The translations under genes and the position numbers were made by a program. Positions 24,239-32,139 of a DNA stretch of 32,262 bases are shown in pieces. Location of the stretch: positions 1-32,262 of the forward strand of contig JAAFIL010000043.1 in assembly GCA_013297775.1 (NCBI GenBank). Direction: 5' to 3'. The stretch is from Bacteroidota bacterium. Lineage in GTDB: Bacteria > Bacteroidota > Bacteroidia > B-17B0 > Aurantibacillaceae. Position 1 is the first letter of the stretch. The number at the start of each line of letters is the position of its first letter. Below the pieces are notes generated by a model, which was not told the DNA's origin, did not search any database, and saw only the letters and a program-made list of their open reading frames with translations.

Positions 24239-25285
24239 TTAATTTACCAAAGGTAAAATTAATATCACCTCATAAATACCTGATTCTTTCTTAACCGAAT
24301 ACGTGTGTGTATGGGGGTAAGCCAAGGTTAAACGTTGCTTTAAATTATCGAGGCCAATACCAAGTTTTTCAGGGGCTTCATCTGTTCTGATGCTATTTTT
24401 CACTTGCAATATAAGTTGTTCTTTTAGTTGTATGGAAATGTCTATAAATCCATTAACTGCATCTAAATTACTATGTTTAAAAGCGTTCTCTACTAAGGTG
24501 AGTAAGCTGTGGGGCTCAATGGAATAATTATTTTCTAATAGTTGAGCATCTATATTACATTTTATTTTTGTGTGCCAACGTTTATTTACCTTATACAATT
24601 CGGTTAATTGCGCAATCACTTCAACTTCTTGGCGCGAGTTGCCCGTTTCGTTGGGTGTATTCGATGAAGATAAAAAGCGTAGTATGCCCGATAGTTTAAG
24701 TATCAACTCGGGTGTTTCGTCTTTCTTTTGCACAGCATAACTGTAAATATTATTTAGTGCATTAAATAAGAAATGAGGATTTATTTGCGCTCGTAAAAAG
24801 CGTAACTGACTCTCGTTTTGTGCTAATTGAAGTTGATTTTTTTGCTCTTGTTTTTCAATCAATACTAATACTAAACGCGCAATACTATATAGAGAAACAA
24901 AAGTAATGTTGATGAAAAAACGGCTCACTACATGCTCGTAACTCAATAACCACGGGATATGAAAGTGATTTAGAAAAACATAATCCAGTAAAGCGTGTAG
25001 ATATAAATTAAAATACAACAATGGTATTTGAAGTATTAAAAAAAGCCAAACGAAACGGCTTTCAAATAACCGTGGAACAACAACTAAAAAATTAAATAAT
25101 GGCCAAATAAGTAAGACAAGTAAATTAAGAATAGTATAGGAGATAACCTCAAACTTAGTGGCTTCGTAGTGTTGCGAAGTGCACCATTTTTGGTGATACC
25201 AATAACTGGCCACTCCGAAAAAAAGGGTTAACAATACTGGAAAAGACAGAACACCTATTTGCGTTTTATTTAATTTTCTCAACAC
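24239..25285 (-). CDS. LytS-type sensor histidine kinase
   Basis: 348 residues from GTG 25285. Four predicted membrane helices fill the first 150 residues (for example YTILNLLVLLIWPLFNF), with no extracytoplasmic domain of size. A short coiled linker leads to the His_kinase domain, with the phospho-accepting His in LRAQINPHFLFNALNN. The HATPase has N-box LTLVENAFKHSN and G-box LGIGLDNLKQRL. It sits 11 nt before its LytTR regulator. The catalytic half is strikingly like that of the kinase at 30181-32010. The signal is unknown; the integral-membrane sensor suggests an envelope or lipid cue. Confidence 0.88.
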   Translation of the reverse strand: MLRKLNKTQIGVLSFPVLLTLFFGVASYWYHQKWCTSQHYEATKFEVISYTILNLLVLLIWPLFNFLVVVPRLFESRFVWLFLILQIPLLYFNLYLHALLDYVFLNHFHIPWLLSYEHVVSRFFINITFVSLYSIARLVLVLIEKQEQKNQLQLAQNESQLRFLRAQINPHFLFNALNNIYSYAVQKKDETPELILKLSGILRFLSSSNTPNETGNSRQEVEVIAQLTELYKVNKRWHTKIKCNIDAQLLENNYSIEPHSLLTLVENAFKHSNLDAVNGFIDISIQLKEQLILQVKNSIRTDEAPEKLGIGLDNLKQRLTLAYPHTHTYSVKKESGIYEVILILPLVN

Positions 25286-25382
25286 GTTGTAAAGGTAAAT
25301 GAAAGTATGAGTTTATCGTTTAACTTGGTTCAGAAATAAAGACATTTGGTTCAATAGATAGATAATGTAACAGCAGAGTATT

Positions 25383-25390
25383 TATCTTTG
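25383..25390 (+). promoter_or_regulatory. Candidate -7 element for the interrupted lipoprotein gene
   Basis: TATCTTTG exactly matches TAnnTTTG and lies 34 nt before the ATG at 25425. A TTTG at 25345 is too far upstream to be its -33 partner. Confidence 0.35.
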
Positions 25391-25424
25391 GCTAAGTACT
25401 TATTATCTATTCTTTCGCTTTGTT

Positions 25425-26006
25425 ATGAAAAAACTAATTTATTTTCTTTTGGTGCTAATAGCAGCGTGTATGCCTAAACCTAAAAAGTATCCTTACCGCT
25501 CGGCTTCCGATTTGGTGAACGAAGCACAAGGGTAGAGTAAAAAATTAGAATGTTATATTTACGGCTGGTTAGCTGGACAAAACTCAGCCCAAGTACCCGA
25601 TAGTATTTTTCCACCGGGGTTTGATACAGCTTTAGACTGTAAAAATTTTTACCTCCAAAAATTTGAAGATATAAATCCAAAAACACAATGGGCTGTTCGG
25701 TTAAGCAGAAAAGTTAATGTGGACTCGGCCTACGGTGGCGTACCCGACCCACATGTAACTTATTTATTATTGGGGGCTTCGTATGTACCATTTGGCAGCA
25801 AATTAATTATTGAAGGCGAGTTTCCGTATTGCCGTTTTTTTAGCGTGCAAGTATCTCCTCCGTTTAATGGAAAAGAGTATTGCCCACTCAGAGGCATTGG
25901 TTATTCAGGCACACTCATTTTATTCAAATCGTTATTTATAAACACCACTTTAATGGCTAAGCTGAGATTACAACCGCAATTTCAAGAAAGAGGGTCTTTT
26001 GAATAA
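25425..26006 (+). pseudogene. Lipoprotein gene interrupted by an in-frame TAG
   Basis: From ATG 25425 the frame encodes MKKLIYFLLVLIAACMPK, a clear lipoprotein signal with Cys15. It continues to codon 36, meets TAG at 25533-25535 (codon 37), then stays open with protein-like composition for another 156 codons to TAA at 26004. A single base change (for example from CAG or GAG) would restore a 193-residue protein. The downstream part includes HVTYLLLGASYVPFGSK and EGEFPYCRFFSVQVSPP, reminiscent of DUF1254/DUF1214-type beta proteins. The C-terminus may also be shortened. A recent nonsense mutation is the simplest reading; sequencing error or readthrough are alternatives. Confidence 0.65.
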
Positions 26007-26046
26007 AGTTTATAACTCGATTAAATAATAGACTACATTAAAAGTA

Positions 26047-26123
26047 GCACTCAAAGACGTAGAGTTCGCAAAGGGAGGAATATCTAGAAAATAGCACGCA
26101 AAGACGCAGAGGGCGCAAAGGCG
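26047..26123. repeat. CGCAAAGG-type repeat
   Basis: Two degenerate units, GCACTCAAAGACGTAGAGTT with CGCAAAGGG, then GCACGCAAAGACGCAGAGGG with CGCAAAGGCGG. This is the same family as the array at 13199-13387. The remaining gap (26124-26322) shows no gene. Confidence 0.6.
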
Positions 26124-26322
26124 GAAATTAAATTTTGAAAAAGGATTTCAGAATAAATCATTGCCTTTATTAAATACTATAATTTAAGTTATATGGAAAT
26201 ATTCACTTAATAGGCTATCGTTTCAATCGGCGTTACAATAAATACATACCTTAACCAACTATTTTACGAAGTCAGTAATGAACTACGTTTTTTTATTTAG
26301 TTTAGCAGTTCTTTAAAACAGT

Positions 26323-27735
26323 ATGAACAAGTTAAACTATTTTTTGATTTGCCTTATCATTTGGTTATCGGGGCTACTTCCAAACTATGCACAAATTCAG
26401 GTAGAACTCCCTGAAACGTATGAACTCTCTAATATTATTTTAGCCATAACAGATTATGGGAAAGCGGATCAATGGGAAGTTCAAAAAAAAAGTACTTATT
26501 ACAAAGAAGTATTAAGCTATTTTGATTCAGTAAAAAATCATCCACTTTTAAAAGCCGTTAACTACTCGCGCGAAAAGTGGGAAGATTATTTAAGTTTTCG
26601 TACTGATGCTATTAGTTTTAACTGGAACGCTGAAGGAAAATTAATACGCACCAAGTCATTTTATGCTAACGAAGGGCATCATCCGTTTGATGATCAGTTA
26701 GCATTAGTAGAAGACTTTGTGAAGCAATCCAAATTCAGAATTTTTTACAAAAACCATAAGGCATTTTACGACTCTATTGTTGGTAATTACAGTTCGTATT
26801 ACATGCTCACCGAAATAAAGCGTTTCTTAGATTTAGAAACAGGTCATACACTAAATAAAGCCAATGCTTCGGTTTATAAAATAATTCTATCGCCTTTAGT
26901 TGGGCGCATGAATTGTCACCGAACTCTGGATAGTTTAACCGAAGCCGACTTCCCGAGCCTTTCTGCCGATTTAATTCAAAATTTTTCAAGAAGTTTATCC
27001 GATACCATTACGCGCATTACTGAGCTTCACACCCTTTTTACTGAAATGGATCACGCTTACGTTAATCCCTTATCCGAAAAATTTAAAGCCACTATTAAGT
27101 TAAGTTTTAATAATAAATATTGGGATCGCAAATCGGGTTATACTGGTGTGGATGTGTTTAATGAATACATGACTTGGGCCGTTTATGATTTATTCTTATA
27201 CGATTACTTTCCCCGTTATGCAGATAGCTTAGGCTTGCAATGGCATTATCAAAATGCAAGTCGAGGGTTTTATGCTTCTCATCTTTTTGCACAAAAATTA
27301 AAATCGCTTTATAAAAAACGTCCTACGGCACAAACCCTAAAAGATTTATATTTACCACTATTAAAATGGACGGCCTCTGTTCAAGCACTTCATAAACCCG
27401 TTAAATTAATTTTAAAACAAGACTCGGTTTATACCTTAAATGCAGCCCATCAAATTCTTTTAAATTTTTCGACACCCATGCAAACCAACGACTCTTTAAT
27501 TGGCGTTCAAGTGATGAAAATCGAAAATGGAAAAGGAACTAATACCAAGCAATGGCTGAGGATAGATGCAAAACAGTGGCAATGGCTCAATCCGAAACAA
27601 GCCTTAGTAACTATTACAAGTAGTTATCCGCAATTTGCATTAGTATTTAACTGGTGGGGCATTAACTATCCATTAAAAGCAAAAACGGGCATTTTATTGA
27701 GTCCATCTGAATATATACTGATAAAGCAAGATTAG
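26323..27735 (+). CDS. Secreted protein resembling DUF4932
   Basis: 470 residues with a signal peptide (about 1-23, LLPNYAQ). The body has the feel of Bacteroidota DUF4932 proteins: an opening VELPETYELSNIILAI and, mid-protein, LFTEMDHAYVNPLSEKF. The latter corresponds to the place where related proteins carry HExxH-x-(F/Y)-V-N-P. The first zinc-binding His is Thr here (TEMDH instead of HExxH), so peptidase activity is doubtful. The last 100 residues form a separate beta-rich region. No operon partners; a hairpin begins 8 nt after the stop. The family call is tentative and no function is claimed. Confidence 0.65.
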   Translation: MNKLNYFLICLIIWLSGLLPNYAQIQVELPETYELSNIILAITDYGKADQWEVQKKSTYYKEVLSYFDSVKNHPLLKAVNYSREKWEDYLSFRTDAISFNWNAEGKLIRTKSFYANEGHHPFDDQLALVEDFVKQSKFRIFYKNHKAFYDSIVGNYSSYYMLTEIKRFLDLETGHTLNKANASVYKIILSPLVGRMNCHRTLDSLTEADFPSLSADLIQNFSRSLSDTITRITELHTLFTEMDHAYVNPLSEKFKATIKLSFNNKYWDRKSGYTGVDVFNEYMTWAVYDLFLYDYFPRYADSLGLQWHYQNASRGFYASHLFAQKLKSLYKKRPTAQTLKDLYLPLLKWTASVQALHKPVKLILKQDSVYTLNAAHQILLNFSTPMQTNDSLIGVQVMKIENGKGTNTKQWLRIDAKQWQWLNPKQALVTITSSYPQFALVFNWWGINYPLKAKTGILLSPSEYILIKQD

Positions 27736-27743
27736 TAAATGAC

Positions 27744-27848
27744 AGCTCTTTTATAAAATAGGTGTAGTTTAGGGATTATGCCAAATGATTGCTGACTTGG
27801 TTAGATTTTCAGCAAAAGCATTTGTCATAATACCAAACAAAAAAGAGT
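27744..27848. repeat. Nested hairpin just after the DUF4932-like gene
   Basis: Outer arms CTCTTTT (27746-27752) and AAAAGAG (27841-27847) enclose TTTaGGgATTATG/CATAATaCCAAA, AAATG/CATTT and GCTGA/TCAGC. This gives one long imperfect hairpin of about 105 nt. It starts 8 nt after the stop codon and could be a transcript-end structure or another miniature palindromic element. Confidence 0.45.
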
Positions 27849-27901
27849 TGTACAAAGTCTAAGACGAGTAATAGCAACACTTTTTTTTAATTTTTTACAT
27901 G

Positions 27902-27942
27902 CAAAAAAAGTTTGGTAAAAATGGTTCACTAAACTTTTTTAA
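27902..27942 (+). terminator. Possible intrinsic terminator
   Basis: AAAAAAGTTT (27904-27913) pairs with AAACTTTTTT (27931-27940) and ends in a T run. The stem is GC-poor and lies about 170 nt after the stop of the gene at 26323-27735, so terminator function is uncertain. It is symmetric and could serve both strands. Confidence 0.35.
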
Positions 27943-28030
27943 AACCTAATACTATTAAGGAATAGAGCACTTTTTACCAACTATTTTTCAGTAATAGCGT
28001 ACAGCTTAATTAAACTATTTATTCACTTGA

Positions 28031-28212
28031 TTAACCGTAAATAGACAGTTGAAATCGTAGTGAAAGACAAAAGCTGCAAAGATATTAGGAAGCGCAGGTT
28101 CGAGGACTGTAAGAATAGCTAACGCTATTTTGAAGACCGCAGAACCGAGCATTTCTAATGGCTGTAGCAGATTTTGTTTTGTAATAGATTTCAACTGTCT
28201 ATTTACGGTTAA
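28031..28212. repeat. MITE-like element with perfect 26-bp inverted ends, copy B
   Basis: 28031-28056 (starting TTAACCGTAAATAGACAGTT) is the exact reverse complement of 28187-28212. Inside are nested pairs: ATTAGGAA/TTTCTAAT, GGTTC (28097)/GAACC (28142) and AATAGC (28114)/GCTATT (28124). The full 182 bp can fold as one hairpin. The borders AATCGTAGTGA and GTAATAGATTTC match the element at 343-495. It ends 2 nt from the stop codon of the S24 repressor gene, so it forms the 3' end of that transcript. No coding capacity. Confidence 0.75.
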
Positions 28213-28214
28213 TA

Positions 28215-28991
28215 TTAGTTCACTTGTTTCTTTTTGATGTGTTCAATTTCGACATGAAGGCTGCGTAACATATTCATAATGCTATCTAAGTTAAGCTCAC
28301 TTTGGTCGTATTCACTCATATTGAGGCTACATGTATATTCCCAAACTTCTAGTATATCGTTAAGGTTAACTTTATAAGGGGCATACATTTTATTATCGGA
28401 GTGGCATTCAATAGTTCCTTCTTTTTTATTGAGATTAAGCAAACGTTTATAAGACAACCCGTCATCTTTGGTTACGACAATATAGGTGTGGCCATTTTTA
28501 ATGTCTTCGAGGCGTTCGAGGTATTTAGCAATTACAAAAGACCCTTCGCGAATAGGAGGCATACTATCTCCTTTAATAGGAAAAGCTCGGTGCTTACCAG
28601 TTGGTAAAAACGGCAATTGCATTTTAGGAAGGCGTTCCATGTAATCGGGATCGGCATAACCTTTTAAGTAACCTGCACTGGCCTTCATTGGTACAAGTTC
28701 TACCATATCGTTGCCTTCACTATCCATCAAGATAGGAAACAAAATACGGTTTTTACCAATTTTCATTAAGCCTTCTAAATTAGTTTTGCGTAAATCGCCT
28801 TTAATAAGCGCATCAATGGCAATATGAAAAAACTCTGATAAACGAATAAGTAAATCAATGGGAGGTTCGTTGCGAGCTTCTTCGTAACCGCCAATGCGCG
28901 AGCGGGTAACGTGGAGTTCTTCGGCGAGTTGCTCTTGCGATAAACCTTTGAGTTGACGCAAATACTTGATATTTTGTGATATACGGCTCAT
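28215..28991 (-). CDS. XRE/S24 LexA-like transcriptional repressor
   Basis: 258 residues. An N-terminal XRE helix-turn-helix (about 5-60; LRQLKGLSQEQLAEELHVTRSRIG) joins a C-terminal S24 peptidase (about 100-215). FPIKGDSMPP carries Ser143 and GLSYKRL carries Lys182. A candidate self-cleavage bond Ala106-Gly107 (KASAGYL) lies 36 residues before the Ser, near the spacing in LexA. A 45-residue tail (YDQSELNLDSIMNMLRS) is predicted helical. It should bind DNA as a dimer and be inactivated by self-cleavage, perhaps under DNA damage. No phage genes flank it. An inverted repeat just upstream (29019-29037) is a likely autoregulatory site. Confidence 0.88.
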   Translation of the reverse strand: MSRISQNIKYLRQLKGLSQEQLAEELHVTRSRIGGYEEARNEPPIDLLIRLSEFFHIAIDALIKGDLRKTNLEGLMKIGKNRILFPILMDSEGNDMVELVPMKASAGYLKGYADPDYMERLPKMQLPFLPTGKHRAFPIKGDSMPPIREGSFVIAKYLERLEDIKNGHTYIVVTKDDGLSYKRLLNLNKKEGTIECHSDNKMYAPYKVNLNDILEVWEYTCSLNMSEYDQSELNLDSIMNMLRSLHVEIEHIKKKQVN

Positions 28992-29018
28992 ACTAATACT
29001 ATTATTTATAGCACTAAG

Positions 29019-29037
29019 TTACTACTTTTTATAGTAA
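29019..29037. promoter_or_regulatory. Candidate operator of the XRE/S24 repressor
   Basis: TTACTA-N7-TAGTAA is a perfect 6+6 inverted repeat, 28 nt upstream of the repressor ATG. Size and placement fit a dimeric XRE repressor's own operator. Binding is inferred. Confidence 0.45.
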
Positions 29038-29056
29038 TTTTCAATAAAATCACAAA

Positions 29057-29090
29057 AAAACGAGTTACTTTTACATAAATAACTCGTTTT
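29057..29090 (-). terminator. Intrinsic terminator of trxA
   Basis: AAAACGAGTTA (29057-29067) and TAACTCGTTTT (29080-29090) form an 11-bp stem with a 12-nt loop. On the minus strand a run of T follows. It starts 15 nt after the trxA stop codon. Confidence 0.8.
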
Positions 29091-29104
29091 CAACTAATTA
29101 AAAA

Positions 29105-29422
29105 TTACAAATGGGCGTCTAATTTGCCAGATAGAGCAGCTTTAGGTGCCACGCCAACTTGCTTATCTACGACTACCCCATTTTTAAAATACAATAAAGT
29201 GGGGATGTTCCGAATGCCGTACTTAGTACTAATATCGCTGTTCAAATCAACGTTTACCTTACCTACAACGGCTTTACCGTCATACTCTTTCGATAATTCT
29301 TCGACAACCGGACCAACCATTCGGCAAGGGCCGCACCACTCTGCCCAAAAATCAACTAATACAGGTTTGTCACTTTTTAAAACTAACTCCTCAAAGTTAG
29401 CGTCTGTTATTTCTAATGCCAT
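29105..29422 (-). CDS. trxA: Thioredoxin
   Basis: 105 residues, cytoplasmic, single thioredoxin fold with the classical active site WAEWCGPC (Cys30, Cys33), the cis-proline segment [12 protein letters not shown], and the buried Asp in VLVDFWAEW. It reduces protein disulfides and is recharged by thioredoxin reductase, which is not in the window. Length is typical of the TrxA class and there is no signal peptide, which separates it from the periplasmic thioredoxin-like proteins common in this phylum. It is monocistronic, with its own upstream -7 element and a strong terminator. Confidence 0.95.
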   Translation of the reverse strand: MALEITDANFEELVLKSDKPVLVDFWAEWCGPCRMVGPVVEELSKEYDGKAVVGKVNVDLNSDISTKYGIRNIPTLLYFKNGVVVDKQVGVAPKAALSGKLDAHL

Positions 29423-29462
29423 AATTTAATTTTATTAAAGTTAATCAACTATTATTCCTTAT

Positions 29463-29470
29463 CAAAATTA
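29463..29470 (-). promoter_or_regulatory. Candidate -7 element of trxA
   Basis: On the minus strand this reads TAATTTTG, an exact TAnnTTTG, 40 nt upstream of the trxA ATG. No clear -33 partner. Confidence 0.4.
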
Positions 29471-29635
29471 AAGCCTTTCTGTCAGACTTACTTAAAACAC
29501 CCCGACAAATTGTTAGCATTTAACTAACTTTTGCGTTAATCGTTTTTTAAAATAGTGGAATAACGCCAAAATATTAGCGGTTAGAAATGGCTTTTTAAAT
29601 CGAAATGCGTAATATTGGATATTAAAAACTAATAA

Positions 29636-30172
29636 ATGAGTAGCGTAAATAAAAATTTATCTATTGTAGAAGGAAGTGCAGTACCCATTGGTGGAAATCA
29701 CAGAATAGGTATTGTTTGGTCCGAATGGAATCATGAGATTACAGGTGCCTTATTAGACGGTGCCAAACGTTTGCTGTTAAAAAATGGCATCCTCGAAAAA
29801 AATATAATTATACACAGTGTACCCGGAAGCTTTGAACTAACATTGGGCGCACAGTATTTGGCTGAATATATAGAACCCGATGCCGTTATTTGTTTGGGTT
29901 GCGTTATACAAGGCGAAACACGACATTTTGAGTTTATATGTAATGCCGTAGCAAATGGCATTACCAAATTGAATATGGATTTTAGCTTACCCTTTATTTT
30001 TGGTGTTTTAACACCCGATACGCAACAACAGGCAATAGACAGAGCTGGCGGAAAACACGGCAACAAAGGCGAAGAGGCCGCTATAACAGCACTCAAAATG
30101 TTAGCCTTGCGCGATCGTATAGAGGATGAAATAGACTTTGACGATGATTTTTTTGACTTAGATGACGACTAA
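29636..30172 (+). CDS. ribH: 6,7-dimethyl-8-ribityllumazine synthase
   Basis: 178 residues. It condenses 5-amino-6-ribitylamino-uracil with 3,4-dihydroxybutanone 4-phosphate in riboflavin synthesis. Landmarks: GIVWSEWNHEITGALLDGA (Trp28 region stacks on the substrate), VPGSFELTLGAQ (62-72), CLGCVIQGETRHFEFI with catalytic His97, FGVLTPDTQQQAIDRAG and the KHGNKGEEAA phosphate-binding stretch. The C-terminal tail, about 18 residues of Asp, Glu and Phe (EDEIDFDDDFFDLDDD), goes beyond the usual end of the enzyme. It stands alone; other rib genes are absent. It ends 8 nt from the convergent kinase gene. Confidence 0.95.
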   Translation: MSSVNKNLSIVEGSAVPIGGNHRIGIVWSEWNHEITGALLDGAKRLLLKNGILEKNIIIHSVPGSFELTLGAQYLAEYIEPDAVICLGCVIQGETRHFEFICNAVANGITKLNMDFSLPFIFGVLTPDTQQQAIDRAGGKHGNKGEEAAITALKMLALRDRIEDEIDFDDDFFDLDDD

Positions 30173-30180
30173 TATCTATC

Positions 30181-32010
30181 TTACAATTTGGGTAAAAATA
30201 AATACACCTCGTAAAAGCCATGCTGTAAATTAAAAGTATAAGCATATAAATTACCGTAGGTCATTTGTAAACGTTTAGCTAAATTTTTTAAACCAATACC
30301 CGAAGAGGCGTGCGTTTTTACAACACTCACTTTATTCGTGATGCGAACTTCTATACCTTTGTTAAATGTCATTTTAATATGGATAGTTCCATCGGCTTCG
30401 TCTAAATTAGTGTGTTTAAACGCATTTTCAACTAAGGTTAAAATACTATGCGGTTCCATTTTAAAATCTTCTGTAAAAAGAAGTGGATCTATGTTGCATT
30501 GTATTTTGCCCTGCCATCGCTTGTTAATTTGATAAAGCTCAATTAACTTTTTTGTTATACTCACTTCTTTGAGCGAACTACCCGAAGTTTCATCCATCTT
30601 TTCGGAGAGAAAACGGAGAATATCTGACAACAACAAAATAAGTTCGGGCGTTTCCTCTTTTTTTTGAACGGCATAACTATAAATGTTGTTAAGCGAGTTA
30701 AATAAAAAATGTGGATTAATTTGCATGCGTAACACCCGAATTTCATTCTCGAATTGCGCCATTTGCAACTGATTTTTTTGCTCTTGCTTTTGTAAAACGA
30801 GTTTTTGCTCTAACTCTAAGTTTAAACGTTGTTTCATTACATAACGCTTATAAAGTAAAACTGCTAAAAATAAAGTGATAAACAAAAGCACAATCGAGAA
30901 TATTAAAATAGTGCCGCGTCGTGTGGCTTGTAAATCGGCCAACTCCTTTTCTTTTACAGTAGCTGCCACCTCTTTTTCAAGTTCATCTACTTCCATTTGT
31001 TGCGAAATACTATTTACCAACTTGGCATTATTCTGCTCATAAATTTTAGTGCGTGCCGCTGAAGCTATTTTTTCGTAACCATAAGCCAAACTTAAATAGT
31101 GAACCTGTTGCGTACTGGAATAGTACTTGTCATAAAACTGAGCCATACGGTCATACAACTGATTAATATGATTGTAATTCTGGCTATCTTTAGCTTCCAA
31201 CCTTGCTTTTTCGTAATATAACTTTGCCGAATCGTTTTGCGCCATATACGCATAAGCGGTTGCTTTAATCATATAAAAAAAATTAAAAGGCTTTTTACTT
31301 TTAGATTTACTCAAATAAATCAATCCCGTATCGGCATACTGAATAGCAAGCCTAGGACTTGGCGAATACTCATACAATTCTGCCAGAGCTGTATAAATAT
31401 CATTAATAAAGGTAACATTGTTTTTGGCGGCTGGTATAGATTTAACTAAATAATACTTAGCCGAATCTTCATTATGGAGTTCTTTATATAAAATACCCAA
31501 ATTAATTTCAACGCTTAATAAACCCAAAGTATGGTTGGCTTTTTGCGCATAAATTTTTGACTGATTGTAATAAAAAATAGCATTCTTATAATTGCCTTCT
31601 CGCTTATAAATAACACCCAGGTTATTAAGTGAACTAACTAAGCCTCTATAATCCTGAATCGCTTTTTTGAGTTCGTAACTTTGAAATAAATAATGAATGG
31701 CTTCCTTTGTTTTTCCAATGTAATCGTAAGTAGCTCCAATATTATTTAATGCTGCCGCCTCACCTTTTTTATAGTTTAAAGTTCGAGATAGTACCAAGGC
31801 TTCATTCCCAAATTGCAATGATTTTCTTGGATCGAGTTCTTTATATAAAAACGATAAACGGTAGAGATTTTGAACCCGTAACGTATCCAGTTCAGCCCGG
31901 CTGCTCACTAACTGTAATAGTGAATCTATTTGTTTGATTTGCGCTAATCCACTTAAAGAAATAAGAACAACTAAACTTAGTGTATAGCTTATAATTTTAC
32001 ACTTAAACAT
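30181..32010 (-). CDS. TPR-containing LytS-type sensor histidine kinase
   Basis: 609 residues: signal peptide (about 1-23), a periplasmic array of about six to eight TPR units (about 35-330; for example AAALNNIGATYDYIGKTKEAIHYLFQSYELKKA), a coiled coil, one membrane helix (about 364-386), and a LytS-type kinase. The kinase has VLRMQINPHFLFNSLNN (phospho-His), LTLVENAFKHTN and GIGLKNLAKRL. There is no response regulator next to it: the downstream neighbour ribH is convergent. The kinase half is strongly similar to that at 24239-25285, whose LytTR regulator is a candidate shared target. TPR repeats probably bind a periplasmic peptide or protein. Ligand unknown. Confidence 0.88.
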   Translation of the reverse strand: MFKCKIISYTLSLVVLISLSGLAQIKQIDSLLQLVSSRAELDTLRVQNLYRLSFLYKELDPRKSLQFGNEALVLSRTLNYKKGEAAALNNIGATYDYIGKTKEAIHYLFQSYELKKAIQDYRGLVSSLNNLGVIYKREGNYKNAIFYYNQSKIYAQKANHTLGLLSVEINLGILYKELHNEDSAKYYLVKSIPAAKNNVTFINDIYTALAELYEYSPSPRLAIQYADTGLIYLSKSKSKKPFNFFYMIKATAYAYMAQNDSAKLYYEKARLEAKDSQNYNHINQLYDRMAQFYDKYYSSTQQVHYLSLAYGYEKIASAARTKIYEQNNAKLVNSISQQMEVDELEKEVAATVKEKELADLQATRRGTILIFSIVLLFITLFLAVLLYKRYVMKQRLNLELEQKLVLQKQEQKNQLQMAQFENEIRVLRMQINPHFLFNSLNNIYSYAVQKKEETPELILLLSDILRFLSEKMDETSGSSLKEVSITKKLIELYQINKRWQGKIQCNIDPLLFTEDFKMEPHSILTLVENAFKHTNLDEADGTIHIKMTFNKGIEVRITNKVSVVKTHASSGIGLKNLAKRLQMTYGNLYAYTFNLQHGFYEVYLFLPKL

Positions 32011-32139
32011 TGTACTTCCAAAAGTATTATTAAAACAGATACGTTATGGCTTTAAAGTTCATAAAAAAAGGGCGCTGGTTCATTTAGGTTTTTAGTCATC
32101 AATTAAAATGGGGAGATAGAAATCGTCTTAACCTAAGAG

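Noticed and set aside
28090-28110. tRNA T-loop-like GGTTCGA
   Set aside because: It lies within one arm of the 182-bp hairpin; no acceptor or anticodon stem of a tRNA can be built around it.
28022-28226. TTCACTTG direct repeats as a target duplication of the 182-bp element
   Set aside because: The left copy is 1 nt from the element but the right copy is 6 nt away inside the repressor coding sequence, so they do not abut the ends; likely chance.
29124-29429. 101-residue plus-strand ORF opposite trxA
   Set aside because: Antisense shadow of a strongly conserved thioredoxin gene.
32019-32026. TACTTTTG (minus strand) as promoter of the TPR kinase
   Set aside because: It is 8 nt before the start codon with no -33 partner; it would give an almost leaderless mRNA, so I do not list it as a feature.
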